This document shows, piece after piece, positions 1-11,663 of a stretch of 64,000 bases of DNA. Within the stretch, counting starts at the first letter, position 1. The number at the start of each line of letters is the position of its first letter. Location: assembly GCA_007115705.1 (NCBI GenBank), contig QXEO01000869.1:1891001-1955000 (forward strand), written 5' to 3'. The position numbers and the translations under genes are program-made. Source of the DNA: Dactylis glomerata (Eukaryota > Streptophyta > Magnoliopsida > Poales > Poaceae). The notes beneath the pieces were generated by a model. That model was not told the DNA's origin. It did no database searches and worked only from the letters and a program-made list of their open reading frames with translations.

Positions 1-2654
1 GACAAATGATTAGAAGATCACTTATGAGTGACACCACCGTTTAAATCATATTGGAAAGTAAACATGAAGAAACTCCATGTTGATGGAATTTTGGAGTCTT
101 TTGATTTTGAATCAATTGACGCTTGTGAAAATTTCCTAGAGATGATTAAAACTCCGTTTGTAGGCCAAAGAAGAACGGATGACTAACTTATTGGATATTA
201 TACATGTTGATGTATATAGTCCATTATGTGTGGCCGTGTGTGGTGAATTCTTGAACTTCATTTACTTTAACCGATGATTTGAGTAGATATATGTGTATAT
301 TTACTTGATAAGGAAGAAGCATGAAATATTTGAATATTGTTCAAAGTATTTCTAGTTGAAGTTGAAAATCATTGTAACAAGAGAATAAAGAATTTATGAT
401 TTGATCATAAAGGAAGATATTTGATTTACAAGTTAAGCAAACACCTAAAAGTTGAGGAATCGTTCCATAGACTTGTATTTCCCGAAACACCATAGGAGTA
501 TGGAGTGTTCGAGAAATAAAATCAAACTTTGTTTGACATCGTTGGATCAAAGGTGTCGTCTATAAAACTGCCATTATATTTTTAAGGATAAAGCTTTAGA
601 GACTACCGCTTTTACACTGAAAAGAGCGCCATCATGATCCATTGAAATGACACCATATGAGATATGGCATGGGATAAAACCCAAGTTGTCTTTTCTGAAA
701 TTTTGGTATGCTAGGCATATGTAAAATGTTTACAACCAAAGTCGGATAAATACGTCTTTGTAGGTTATCCCAAAATAAATGTTGGGTATTCCTCCAGAAC
801 ACCTAAGACAAAAGTGTTTGTCGCCGAAAACGTCAAGTTTCTTGAGAAGGAATTTTTCGCAAAAAGTCAAGTGGGAGGACAATAGAACTTTGATTGGGTT
901 ATTGAACCTAAGCTATATGTGCTGAGTAGCGCAGCGCCGGGAAGTGTCCCGGAGGCGGCCACAATGCGCATGGATATAGTACCTCAAAAGTTGTGGTCAC
1001 AGATATCTAAGTTCCTATTGAACCGTGTGAGTCGGATAACAATCAAATAGTTAGATTTGAGAACAAATCATTATTGTTTGACAATGATGAACCGACTACA
1101 TGCAAAGAAGCGATGATGGGCCCTGACTCCGTCAAATGGCTAAAAGCCATAAAATCCATGATAGTTCCATACACGAGAAACCAAGTTTATGAACTTGGAA
1201 GACCCTCAAAAGGCATAAAGCCTAATGAACGTATTTGGATCTATAAAGACAGACATGGATGTTTAACATCTTTGAAATAGTCGACACATCGTTAAAAGAG
1301 TTTACGATTGTGTTCAATGAGTTGACTATGACAAGATTTGATCTTTCATAGCGATATTTTGTCTGGAAGGATTACTGTAGCAACCACTACATATGCCAAG
1401 TTTGGTATATGTTAGTTGAACAAACAAGACAACATTCTTCTAATAGAATGGTTACCTAGGACATGTACATGACATGGTCCAATGGGTTTTGTAAATTCAA
1501 AGGATGCTAAAAGGCATGCAAACTTCAATGGTTGAAGTAAGCATCGCGGAGTTGGAATATTCACCGTGATGAAATAATTAAAAGGTTTAGTTTCATCAGA
1601 TACGATGAATATGCTTGCATTTGCAAGAAATTAAGTGGGAGCGCTGAGACATATTTATAGTACATTATGTAGAAGACATATTGTTAATTGGAAATGATGT
1701 ATCTTTTATTGACACTATTTAAGATTTTCATTAAAATTAGATTTCAATGAAAGACTTAGGCAAAACCAAAATATTGGGTCTCGATGTCTATGTAGATAGA
1801 TCGAGGGGCCAATATGGTTATGCCAAAGTACATAGATGAAATATTGAATGAAGTTCAATATGGAAACGACAAGAAAAGTTCTTGCCGCATGGAAGAGGTT
1901 GAAACAAGATTCAGGTGTTTTTGACACTTGATGAGTGAAGCCATATGAATGATTTGATCAATCATGTATACCGTGATATGTACATATCCAGATATGTCCT
2001 GTGCTCTAAATGTTATGAGCATATACCAGAGTGATAAATGTCATAAGATGATCACTGGACAATAGTAAAGATATCCTTATGTGCTTTGGAAGGACTAAGG
2101 ATATATATGACAAAGTGACACATGGTTCATTGTAAAGTGTTACATTGATACTAAGTTTGTCACAAGATACAATTAAGTGTATCTCAATTTTAGCTGTATG
2201 TTTAGGTGGCACAATGTAATGGAAGGAAGTTCCATGATGGATTTGGATGAGTTCCAAAGTTAAGACATTGTGATGGATTCTACAACAAAGGTTGAGTATA
2301 TGGCTACTTTAGAAGTAGCAAAAGAGGGCATTTGTGTCAAGAAGTTTGTTATCAAACTAGGTGTAGTTCCAAGCTGGCTATTACTGTGAAGATCTATTGT
2401 GCGACAATAGTGACAACATGATTTTAGCTAAAGGAACTAAGGTCTCACCAAAGGACCAAATTTATACCCAACTATCTCATTTGAGAATGAGTGATGCGTA
2501 GAGACGCAAAGACATGCAAATACACACAGAACTGAAAGTGTCAGATCTGGAGATCAGATTAACCACTGCAACGCGTTCGGATAACACATGAAAGCCATAA
2601 GTGTTATATACGCAAGTATCAACTAGATTATTGACTCTAGTGCAAGTGGGAGAC
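1..2654 (+). pseudogene. Copia retrotransposon internal domain, decayed pol, cut by window edge
   Basis: Scattered pieces of a Copia polyprotein can be read on the plus strand in shifting frames. An integrase-end motif similar to TPYEIWHGKKP lies near 650-690. The start of reverse transcriptase (DSVKWLKAIKSM) is in the 1074-1280 stretch. A degraded YVDD-type motif (YVEDILLIGND) is near 1665-1705, and RNase H C-terminal residues run to about 2480. Stops and frameshifts are dense, so no protein can be made. The order INT-RT-RNase H is that of Copia elements. The purine-rich AGTGGGAGAC just before 2655 is the likely polypurine tract of the following LTR. The 5' part lies outside the window. Confidence 0.85.
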
Positions 2655-4332
2655 TGAAGGGAATATGCCCGAGAGGCAATAATAAAGTGGTTATTATCAT
2701 ATTCCATGTTTATGATAAATGTTTATTTCTCATGCTAGAATTGTATTAATCGGAAACATTAATACTTGTGTGATTAATAAACTAAAAAGGTTCCTAGTAA
2801 AGCCTCTCTTTTATACTAGCTCGTTGATTAACTGATGATCAAGGTTTCCTGATCATGAACATTGGATGTTGTTAATAACGGGGTCATATCATTAGAAGAA
2901 TGATATGATGAACACTCACACCCATAGTATGAATAGCAAAACGATCAAGTCATCAAGTTCATTGCTATATCAAACTCATACGAAATAGTTCTAATCCTCA
3001 GACCATGAGATCATGTTAATCACTGATACCGGAAGAGTGCTTTGATGATATCAAACATCACACCGTCACAGGGTGATTATAAAGGTTGATTTGGGTATTC
3101 TGAAAGTATTAGTTGAGGCTCATGGATCAAGAGTGGAATTTGTCCGACCCGATGACGGGAAGATATTCTCTGGGCCCTTCTCGGTGATATTGCATTGGAA
3201 TCGCTTGCAAGCATGTGACTAGGTCACAGGAATGCATTATCACGGAACGAGTAAAGAGACTTGTCGGGAACGAGATCGAACTAGGTATGGTTGATACCAA
3301 ATGATCGGATCTCGGACAAGTAATAATATCACGAGACAAAAGGAATTAACTATATTCGTTACCGGTTCACACGATCACTAGTTCATCGTTGAGTAAGTGG
3401 GAGTCATCATGGATTTCCAGATCCCGCTGTTGATTATTGATCGGAGAGGAGTCTCGATCATGTCCACGTTATTCACGAACCGTAGGGTGACACACTTAAG
3501 GCTCGTCGTCGTTTTTGAGAGGATACGATACTCCGATCGAATTACAGGACAGCATAAGGGTTGTTTCAGAAAAGCACCGAAACTATTTCGGGATATCGAA
3601 ATAACTCAAGGGTGTATTTGTTAATGTTTGTTAATTGAATGAATTAACAAATATTAAAGAAATAAAAATGTTTTATTAAATCAATAAGTGTGATTTTAAT
3701 TGGCATGAATGTCATGCATTAAAATGGGGGTTACCTCATGTTGATGAGGGAGTAATCACCATAAAAGGGAATGAAGAAGGGGCAATGAAGAGAGGGGGAG
3801 ACCCTTGGCCGGCCACCCCTTGGCTGCCCTCCTCCTCTATATATAAACCCCCCCTTCTCTCCCTTGAGACACACTTCTTGATCCTCCCTCCCTTGCATAG
3901 TTGCTGTCCACTTTCCGTCTTAGCTTAGCGAAGCTCTGCCGGAATTGTAGTTCGTAGTTCACCCACTTGGAGAAGTGTGTGGAGGAGTGTCCAGCGGATC
4001 CCTTCTTCCGCTGCCCCGCTGGACCGAGGGCGTGGAGGAGTCGACGTCAAGCTGCACGTGTGTGCGAGTACGGGGGCGCTGCCACTTGTGGCGCCGGGTA
4101 CACGATCTTGTGATCGTCAAGTGAACCACGACGTCGACTACGTCAAGTGAACGACTACGTCGACTACGTGCGTCTTCACCAACTCTCCATCATCAACGTT
4201 TGTGCGGGAACGTAATCCCCGCTTACGGTCGTCGAGGGTGAGTATCCGTTGCTACCATCTCGTAGAGTATCTTGGCCAGTTTTTATGTTCATGCGTAGGA
4301 AATTTTTTGTTTTCTATGCTACGAACCCATCA
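2655..4332 (+). mobile_element. 3' LTR of the Copia element, BARE/Angela/WIS type
   Basis: The segment starts TGAAGGGAATATGCCCGAGA and ends TGCTACGAACCCATCA, giving TG...CA ends. The run of motifs is familiar from the abundant Triticeae BARE-1/Angela/WIS LTRs: GAGGCAATAATAAA near the start, AACGAGTAAAGAGACTTG in the middle, TATATATAAACC (3837-3849) as a TATA region, and CGTAGGAAATTTTTTG near the end. It follows directly on the decayed pol. The 5' LTR is not in the window, so a target duplication cannot be checked. The right flank enters a repeat-built reading frame that seems cut off by this insertion. Confidence 0.85.
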
Positions 4333-4377
4333 GGCTGAGGGGTGGTCATCTGCGCCATCCGCAAACTCGGACATGGA

Positions 4378-5000
4378 GGAGGGCTGGATCTGCGGCTTCG
4401 CAACCACTCTTGGCACCGCCGCCGTCTTGGTGTACTTCATCAGCGACGGATCTGAGGAGGGCTGGATTGGCGGCTTCGCAGCGCGGTTGTAGACACTCTC
4501 GGCACCGCCTCCGTCTTGGTGTCCTTCATCAGCAACGGATCTGAGGAGGGCAACGGAAGTGAGACATCGGCAGGCTCCGACATTGAAGGCTGGATCTGCG
4601 CCATCACAGCGATGTTGTAGGCGATGGCTTCAATGATCTTGGCATCGATGACCACTGTCGGCACGGCCGCCGTCTTGGTGTCCTTCATCAGCAACGGATC
4701 TGAGGAGGGCAACGGAAGTGAGACATCGACAGGCTCCGACATTGAAGGCTGGATCTGCACCGTCGCAGCGATGTTGTAGGCGATGGCTTCAATGATCTTG
4801 GCATCGATGACCACTGTCGGCACGGCCGCCGTCTTGGTGTCCTTCATCAGCAACGGATCTGAGGAGGGCAACGGAAGTGAGACATCGGCAGGCTCCGACA
4901 TTGAAGGCTGGATCTACGCCGTCGCAGCGATATTGTAGGCGATGGCTTCAATGATCTTGGCATCAATGACCACTGTCGGCACGGCCGCCGTCTTGGTGTT
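4378..5000. repeat. Tandem array with 159-bp unit
   Basis: The phrase GACATTGAAGGCTGGATCT begins at 4579, 4738 and 4897, an exact 159-bp period. Shortened units lacking the middle part precede them at 4378-4578. The third unit decays after about 5000. The units differ by only a few bases. Confidence 0.9.
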
Positions 5001-5054
5001 CTTCATCATCAACAGATCTGAGAAAAGAAACGAAAGTGAGACAGAGAGAGACAT
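4440..5054 (-). pseudogene. Unknown ORF built of 53-residue tandem repeats, one nonsense codon
   Basis: Reading from an ATG at 5054 on the minus strand, the frame stays open to 4440 apart from one TAG near 4918. The other units have CAG at that place. The protein is a chain of nearly identical 53-residue units with sequences such as MSEPADVSLPLPSSDPLL and KIIEAIAYNIA. The 159-bp DNA unit is a multiple of three, so the frame survives copy-number change. I do not recognise the family. The frame could be a real repeat protein, a captured fragment inside a non-autonomous MULE (a terminal-repeat-like segment lies at 5560-5735), or chance openness of a tandem repeat. Its downstream side runs into the Copia LTR at 4332. 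Confidence 0.4.
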
Positions 5055-5089
5055 TTCAACTATTTCTGAGGGTTAGATCCTCACCGGCA

Positions 5090-5345
5090 CTCTTAGATCC
5101 ACGCCACCGCACGGTTATATCCGCGCCGCCACATGCACGGTTAGATCCGTGCCGCCGCACGCATGGTTAGATCTGCGCCGCCGCACGCACGCTGCAGTTC
5201 CGCGTGGCCGCACGCACGGTTAGATCTGCGCCGCCGCACGCACGGTTAGATCTGCGCTGCCGCACGCACGCTGCAGTTCCGCACTGCCGCATGCACGGTT
5301 AGATCCACGCCGCCACAGGCACGCTGCAGTTCCACGCCGCCGCGA
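5090..5345. repeat. GC-rich minisatellite, about 26-bp unit
   Basis: Repeated blocks of the form CGCACGGTTAGATCTGCGCC alternate with a variant GCACGCTGCAGTTCC block. About ten imperfect units are seen. The array lies immediately upstream (minus strand) of the 53-residue-repeat ORF. Confidence 0.8.
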
Positions 5346-5559
5346 CCGCCAGAGTAAGAGAGGAAATAGGAGAGAGGAAGATGCGACTGGAATATGCGAC
5401 TGCCAGGGTTGGTAGGTATGTTCTCTGCTCTTCTCTCCGTATGCGTCCATTGAGGTAGAGAGAGATATACAGGCCGTCCGATCATAAATGATCCAACGGT
5501 GCAAGCGTACGTTGAGCTATCAACCAACCAAGATCCGTGTGACATACATCTCGACCAAT

Positions 5560-5735
5560 CAGAGATCAGCCAGTGAGTACAAGTGAGGAAAACTGAGTAG
5601 AACTAAGAGGGGGGAAACTGAGGAAATGTTTATCGGAAGGGCAAAACTGAGTAGGACTGAGTAAAACAAGTGGACCCAGAGGGGGGAAACTAAGTAAAAC
5701 AGGGGCACCCAAATAATAAAGGGAGTAAGGGAAAT
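5560..5735. repeat. MULE terminal-repeat-like segment
   Basis: This segment is rich in GGAAAACTGAGTA-type motifs and ends with GGGGCACCCAAATAATAAAG. It resembles the segment at 10021-10115 in motif content and in the same orientation. Read on the minus strand it has the look of grass MULE termini (GTGCCCCTGTTTTACTTAG). Because both copies point the same way, it may be the right end of a separate non-autonomous MULE holding the repeat ORF, not the partner of the 10-kb copy. Confidence 0.4.
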
Positions 5736-6476
5736 TGAAGCTTTTGGCATAAAAATTATTAGATTGTGTTATTTGAACAATATAGTATATTTTGGCCGAT
5801 GTGATATTATTTGCAATTCAAAGATACCCAAGTGTGACAAATTTGGACTCATTTGGACAAAGTTTGTAAGCATAGTGGGTATTTGGGAGGTGTGTTGAGT
5901 AGAAAGCCCTGCATCTTCATAGCTAGTAGCTCATGGACTAGGAAGTGGTTTTGGGAAAAACTTCATATCTCTACATTTCCTTTTCCATTATTATTTCTCT
6001 AGGTTGTAGGTAACATAACAAGACTCCATGGGAAGGTTCCACCATGTTTTGAATTATTTTGAATTAAACTGAACCCAAAACTATATTTTTTGAGTTTAGT
6101 CACTTAGAAAATGATAAATGTGTCTTAAGCGATGAACTTATTCGAGGTGCATGACCATAGAAAACTTGCAATACCACATACATTATTGTGATTATTCAAC
6201 ATACAAACTTGGGAACGTCACACTAGTTCGAATTCAATACAAAGGGATCCCCAATACAAATTGTTCATACAAATTCAAATTAATTGTTCAAAATAAAATC
6301 TTTCTCTTGCTCCTGGTGTGACTCGCTGGGTCCACCACCTTACTCCGGGTAACCCTACTAGGGATATTACCGTTGTCTACCTTCCTTTTCCTCTTGTTCT
6401 TCTTCTTCTCTTCGGGTTGTGCCAAGACCGAGACAACCATATCATACGAAGCTTGTGCTCTTTCTTCTAATGCATT
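5736..6476. other. AT-rich stretch without a gene
   Basis: No reading frame or recognisable repeat is seen. It lies downstream of the MULE transposase gene on the minus strand and is probably its 3' untranslated and subterminal sequence. Confidence 0.4.
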
Positions 6477-9400
6477 TTATTCCCTTGCTTCTACAATCTG
6501 CTCTTGATCTATTGGTTTACCCAGCTCTCGATCAATTGCTTCAGTCAGCCGTCTATGCATTGCTTCAACGGCCTCTCGATCCATCTGTTCCCTCTGCTCT
6601 CAATCCATCGGTTCAAGCAGATCTCGATTCATCTGTTCAATCTGCTCTTGATCCATTGGTTCAAGCAGCTCTCGATCCATCGGTTCAAGCAGCTCTCCAT
6701 TCATCTGTTCAATCTGCTCTCGATCCATCAGTTCAAGCAGCTCTCGATCCATCGGTTCAAGCAGCTCTCCATTCATCTTTTCAATCTGCTCTCGATCCAT
6801 CGGTTCAAGCAGCTCTCGATCCATCGGTTCAAGCAGCTCTCGATTCATTGCTTTAATCTCCTCATGTTGAATTGCTGCTTCATTCTCCTCTGCATTTGCT
6901 GCTCCCGCCTGATCTTCCATTCCAAAAGCCGAGTCAACTGGATTTTTACAAAGCCTAGCAATGTGTCCAGGGGTTCCACAACGTTTGCACTTACGTCGTC
7001 GAATCGGTGCACCACCCTCTGCACTAGCTCTGATCCTATTCTTCCTTGGCCTACCTGCCGGTCTAGTCAAAACTGGAGAGTACAGTTTGAAGCCTGGATC
7101 GACTTTCATTCATTAGTCTTTTCCCAACAAGGTAGGAACATTCATAGCATATGCAGCCCTAAATTTGGCAACAGAGAAATACTCTGACACATACTGATCA
7201 ACTTCACCTTCTGCACCCCCTATAACACTCATGAAAAATAATGCGTGTATGCAGGGTATCCCACAGATCTGCCATCGCCTACAATGGCATGTCCTATCAA
7301 CCAAACTCACTCGATACCTCCACTGCCTGTTTTTACTGTCAGTGTAGGTTACCTCAGCCTCCATTCCTTTTCTGATGCATTTCATCTTCAATTGTTTTGC
7401 CCTGGCATGCAAAGACTTAATCAAAGATGGGAGCATGAGATGGCCAAGATATTTTGTGGCTGCAATTCTTTGACGCAGATCGATCTTTATCGTGATCATC
7501 TGTCTAATCTTATCAAATATTTGCCATAGCATAAGCCCTTTCAATGACTTGACCTTTGCATTGAAACTCTCCGCAAGGTTACTTGTTACATACTCTACCT
7601 TGCAAATTTCATTGAATTGGCTTCTTGACCACACCCTACCATGATGTTCATCCAAGTACTCCTTCACCCCAGGTTTTTGTTTATACAACACATCCAAATG
7701 AAACAGATGCTTCCTAATGCTGCATGTGTATGCAACTGGCCATAGATTGTCAGTATAAACTTTACCCTTGAATTTCTTTGTAAAATTCTGTACCAAGTGT
7801 CGCATACATTCCCTATGGTCCACTCCAGGGAATACTGCTTCTACTGCACTCTCCAAACCTTTGCAAGCGTCTGTGTGGATAGTAAGTCCTGGTGGATAAC
7901 CTATAAGGTCGCGCAAATTCTGCAGAAACCAAGTCCAACTTTCCTCTGACTCAACCTCCAAAACTCCATAAGCAACAGGGAACATCCAATTATGTCCATC
8001 AACTGCAGTAGCAGCAACTAGCTGTCCTTTAAACCTGCCATGAAGAGCTGTTGCATCCACGGCCAAATAAGGCCTGCAACCGTCCAGAAAGCCTTTCCAG
8101 CAAGCTTTGAAACAAACAAAAGCCCTTCTAAAACATTCCTTCTGCATTATCCTCCCGCTTTTCAATTTGTAGGGAACTGTATGCTTGTCTGTCGCTACAA
8201 CACTGCCTGGACTAGCCATCTCCACTTCAGCTTTGAAAGTGTAAAGCAACTGAAAGCTTTCATTCCATGGACCATTGATCCTGTCAAGAGCCATTTCCTT
8301 TGCATAGAACATCCTCATGTAAGGTATTTTTATATTAAACTTATCAGATATCTTGGTTATGAGTGTTGTTGGACCAAGTGATGGAGTTTCTCTCAGCCAA
8401 TCTATGATTGCATCTGCCAACCACCTAGTCTTCGCTAGCTTTGATTTCTCCTCTGGCGCTCCCGCTCGAGGTGGACAAGTATGGTCGATCGAGTTCTTCT
8501 TTATCTGAAACATAATGATAAGGGATGTCAGTAACAGTTAACAAATTTTACACCATGATCTAAAATACACAACTGGTTGGCGTAGTACCTGAACCACGGC
8601 GCTTCTGAACATTGTGGATGCATGCAGCCTCCACCTACACCTCTTGTATGGGCACTTAACTGTGAACCTACCTGGCTCACTTTTAATAACCTCATAATCA
8701 TTCTTGGTGAGAATGCAATATGTAGTAATTGCATTACGGCAGTCCATCATCATTTGAAATATGGTGCCTTCTGCAAGCTGAGGATCCTCCCTGTTCCACT
8801 CAATTGTTGGCAAGTCATCACCTTCGTAATCGGCTAAAACGAGGCTGTCATTGTTCTCATCCTTCTCTTCATCATCAGTGTCATCAAATCTGGCACCTTG
8901 TGCAATATCTTCCATGTATTGATCCTCCATTGCCTGCTTACTGCATCGATCTACCAATTCAGGAAACATCAACTCATCCTCATCATCTTGAGGAGACGGA
9001 TCCTCAATCTCTGCATCGTCCTCCACATCGACCGCTGGAACGATCTGGCTACCACTAGCACTGGGGACAGATGGTGCTGCTGTGGACCTACAAGGAGCGG
9101 GGCAGCGCACACGATTAGCAGAGGCAGCAACAGTAGAGAGACATGATGCCCGACCACCTAATGATGCCCCAACACCAGATGATGCATGGACCCTGTCCAC
9201 ATGGATACGAATTTTACCGACACGACAAGAATCATTTAAAGCAAAAGGGATTCCCAGATCCTCGTCGGAAATTAGTGGAACATATCTTCCCTCCGTGCTG
9301 TTGAAATATTGTAAATCAACTGAATCGCCAGCGCCCCAGGGGTACATAGCGCAGATGTTATCTTTTAAATCCCTCAACGAGATTGTGGTTGCAACCACCA

Positions 9401-9908
9401 CTGGGATGTAAAATCCGCTCACATTGCATTCAGAATCACGCAAAAAGCTAGTATCCAGCCTAACCACCAGCCGAAAAGCCAGCGCTGGATCAATCCTATT
9501 CGAAAAGCAACGCAGTTAGTTGAGCAACAACGATTCACGCTCAAAAACTGCCTACTGTTAATTCACATAGGCAGACGATGCTTACCCAGATGGAATCCAT
9601 GCGTTAGATCCCTCCGATTCCCAATCTTCTCTGCCATTGAGGGGCATAATCGGCACACCAGACGGCTGTACAAACTCTACTGCGATAGGGGTAGATCTAG
9701 TGGAGGCAGAGCCCTCTCCGCCTCCCGGGGGTGGTGGTGGGGGCGGGGGTGGCTCGGGGCAGACGACGCCATAAGGTAGGAGGGCAGGACGGCGTGGCGG
9801 CGGAGGGGCGGTGTGTGAGCTCTTCCAGTATCGGCCGGAGGGGAAAGTTTTGGGTGAGTGAGAGACCGCCAGTCCGACGTGTCTCATTGGGTCAACAGTC
9901 AACACCAT
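6477..9908 (-). pseudogene. MULE (MuDR-type) transposase gene with two introns and three nonsense codons
   Basis: Three exons can be joined in phase: 9908-9586, 9495-8589 and 8504-6477. The introns of 90 and 84 bp have GT-AG ends. Exon 2 codes a PB1-like N-terminus, an acidic stretch and the MuDR N-terminal DNA-binding region. Exon 3 has the MULE catalytic domain with YLAVDATALHG, IHTDACKG and NLAESFNAK, then a SWIM zinc finger (CHC...CGIPCIH). A CCHC knuckle (CKRCGTPGHIARLC) and a repeat tail follow. The frame is interrupted by adjacent TAA and TGA at 7115-7110, between the SWIM and knuckle regions, and by TGA at 6602-6600 inside the repeat tail. All three are compatible with C-to-T or G-to-A changes. 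The gene encodes cut-and-paste transposition and is probably dead. Confidence 0.85.
6600..6850 (-). repeat. 24-bp / 72-bp nested coding repeat in the MULE C-terminus
   Basis: The minus-strand frame repeats an 8-residue unit of the type MDRELLEP. Units occur in a higher-order trio of the type MNGELLEP-MDRELLEP-MDREQIEQ, giving a 72-bp superperiod. The repeat lacks stops in several frames, which explains the long plus-strand frames over it. Confidence 0.9.
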
Positions 9909-10020
9909 TCAAAAGCAATGGTCAATTCACAACCATCGCGGCTCCCTAGCCGTCACCGGTAACGGTCAAGACCTCTGACCAGACGGCAACCCTCCCGTCC
10001 GAGCGTCTGCGAGTGGTTTC

Positions 10021-10115
10021 AAACTAGAGGGAGGGGAAAACTGAGGAAAAGTTAAGCGGCTGGGGAAAACTGAGTACAACTAACGAACCAGAGGCACGAA
10101 AATAGAAATCCCAAT
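10021..10115. repeat. Likely MULE terminal region (transposase side)
   Basis: It contains two GGGGAAAACTGAG motifs and ends GGCACGAAAATAGAAATCCC. Read on the minus strand this begins GGGATTTCTATTTTCGTGCC, the form of grass MULE termini as I remember it. It lies just upstream of the first transposase exon. No inverted partner was found on the other side. Confidence 0.5.
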
Positions 10116-10220
10116 AAGATTTTATCAAAAAAAATTAAAAAAGAGATTTTATCCTGGTGCCCGTTGTTCCTTCCCGAGGCAAAGACAGCATGCATACGCA
10201 TCCGAGTTTGACTTGCGTAA

Positions 10221-10511
10221 GGCTGGTTATAGTGGATAGTATCATATCATTATGCATATAATACTTCTACATCTATAATATATGGTATCATAGAGTAGTA
10301 TTATATATTTGTTAAATTTATTGATTTGTAGTTTGTCAATACAAATTTCTGTACAAGATTTACTTGATATTAATTTTGCTTATAATATATGCTATGATAC
10401 TATATGTATCTATGATACTCTAATTTCCTCTCTCTTTTTATTAATTAGCCGTCATATCAATATTTTTGTGGGTCTTATTTACATAATATGATACTAACAG
10501 TATGACTAGTC
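10221..10511. mobile_element. MITE, about 290 bp
   Basis: The left end GGCTGGTTATAGTGGATAGT is the imperfect inverse of the right end, which read on the minus strand is GACTAGTCATACTGTTAGTA. The interior is AT-rich, non-coding and contains further TATGATACT/AGTATCATA pairs. GGCTGGTTATAGTGG ends are familiar from a common Triticeae MITE group. I could not find a clean target duplication. Confidence 0.65.
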
Positions 10512-10652
10512 TAGTCTAAGAAGGAGAGGCTGAGAGAGCGGCGGTTTCGATTCGAATTTCAAAATTTCAACAGATGCATCTCCTCCCCAGCCATTCCCGC
10601 CGCACCCGAGGGTACTCCTATAGTCCTATTCATAGCCTTCATCCCCCCTCCC

Positions 10653-11611
10653 TGTTGGATAATTAGGCACAATTTCCATGATTAATTCCAGAATATTAAA
10701 CATGACAATACCAGCTACTACCACATGTAACTCGAACATACTAGATGTGCTAAATAGCAAGATAAACGGAAAAAAGTAGTAGCTAAACATGTACTCGCAT
10801 AACATGATGAACATGGAAATAGCAGTACACCGCACGTACCGTTCGCTTGCAGATGTAGTCAAAGCAGTAACGTTGTTGATGACAACGTTGGAGAAGACCG
10901 ATCGAAGCAGACGACGATGAAGACGGCGGTAGGCTGCACCGCCCGACTTGGAAGGAAGACGACCCGTGATGAAGAGCTTGAGCAGTCGCGTAGAGCGCTT
11001 CCCAAAAACCTAATTCACCCTCTCCCGTACAGGATCGCAAAGGCGAGTGGTTCTAGAGACCTGCTCTCCCGTTCGCCGGTGCACGTCGGCGCTCGGGATG
11101 AGGTAGACTACGGAGGCGGCGCAAGCAGCGAGAGGTGGCAAAAACCCTAGATCGGTTTCAGGTGTGTGCGGCGGAAGCCGGGCAAGAGTTTATATAGGCA
11201 CGGGCGCACAGCGGAGAAACCCTAGGCAACGTGGGCCACGCCCACGTCGCATGCCCGAGTCGGTTACAACAACCCACGATCCGGGAGCGACCCGAACCGG
11301 CTCGTTGTGACGCGTCCGTCAAAGACTCGGTCAAACACTTGGTTTTCCTGTGCAGCAAAAAGACAAGCTCGGCTCCGAGGCTCAATTCCGCAAACCGCGG
11401 CGCGCGCGCGCCTCGTGACGTGTCGTGTCATGTCGAGTCGAGACGAGACGAGCGAGCGAGGAGGAGGAGGAGGAGCGCGCGTGTGGCACTTCTCTTCCCA
11501 CTCACTTACCAAGTGGTGCAACACCCCACCTTATATGTTGGTCTACATCTCTCCCAACTTTCTATGTGGGACTAAACTTAGCTCCCACCCATTGCCTTTG
11601 TGCAGCCAACA
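10653..11611 (-). mobile_element. LTR of a retrotransposon in minus orientation
   Basis: The plus strand runs from TGTTGGATAATTAGGCAC to GTGCAGCCAACA, so it has TG...CA ends. Read on the minus strand it has a TATATAAA-type box (11189-11198) followed by a transcribed-looking, CG-rich leader, as expected for an LTR promoter. No primer site or polypurine tract lies next to either end and the flanks do not match (CTCCC versus ACTTG). It is therefore a remnant, not a clean solo LTR. A GAC/GAG/GGA-rich microsatellite lies at about 11430-11480. Confidence 0.6.
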
Positions 11612-11663
11612 ACTTGGGCTGGATGTCTGATGTCTACGCACACGTCTGTTCTTGTAGACAGTG

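Noticed and set aside
6419..7187. Two long plus-strand frames of 145 and 227 codons
   Set aside because: They lie opposite the MULE zinc-knuckle and repeat region. The 24-bp repeat lacks stops in several frames, so openness is a by-product.
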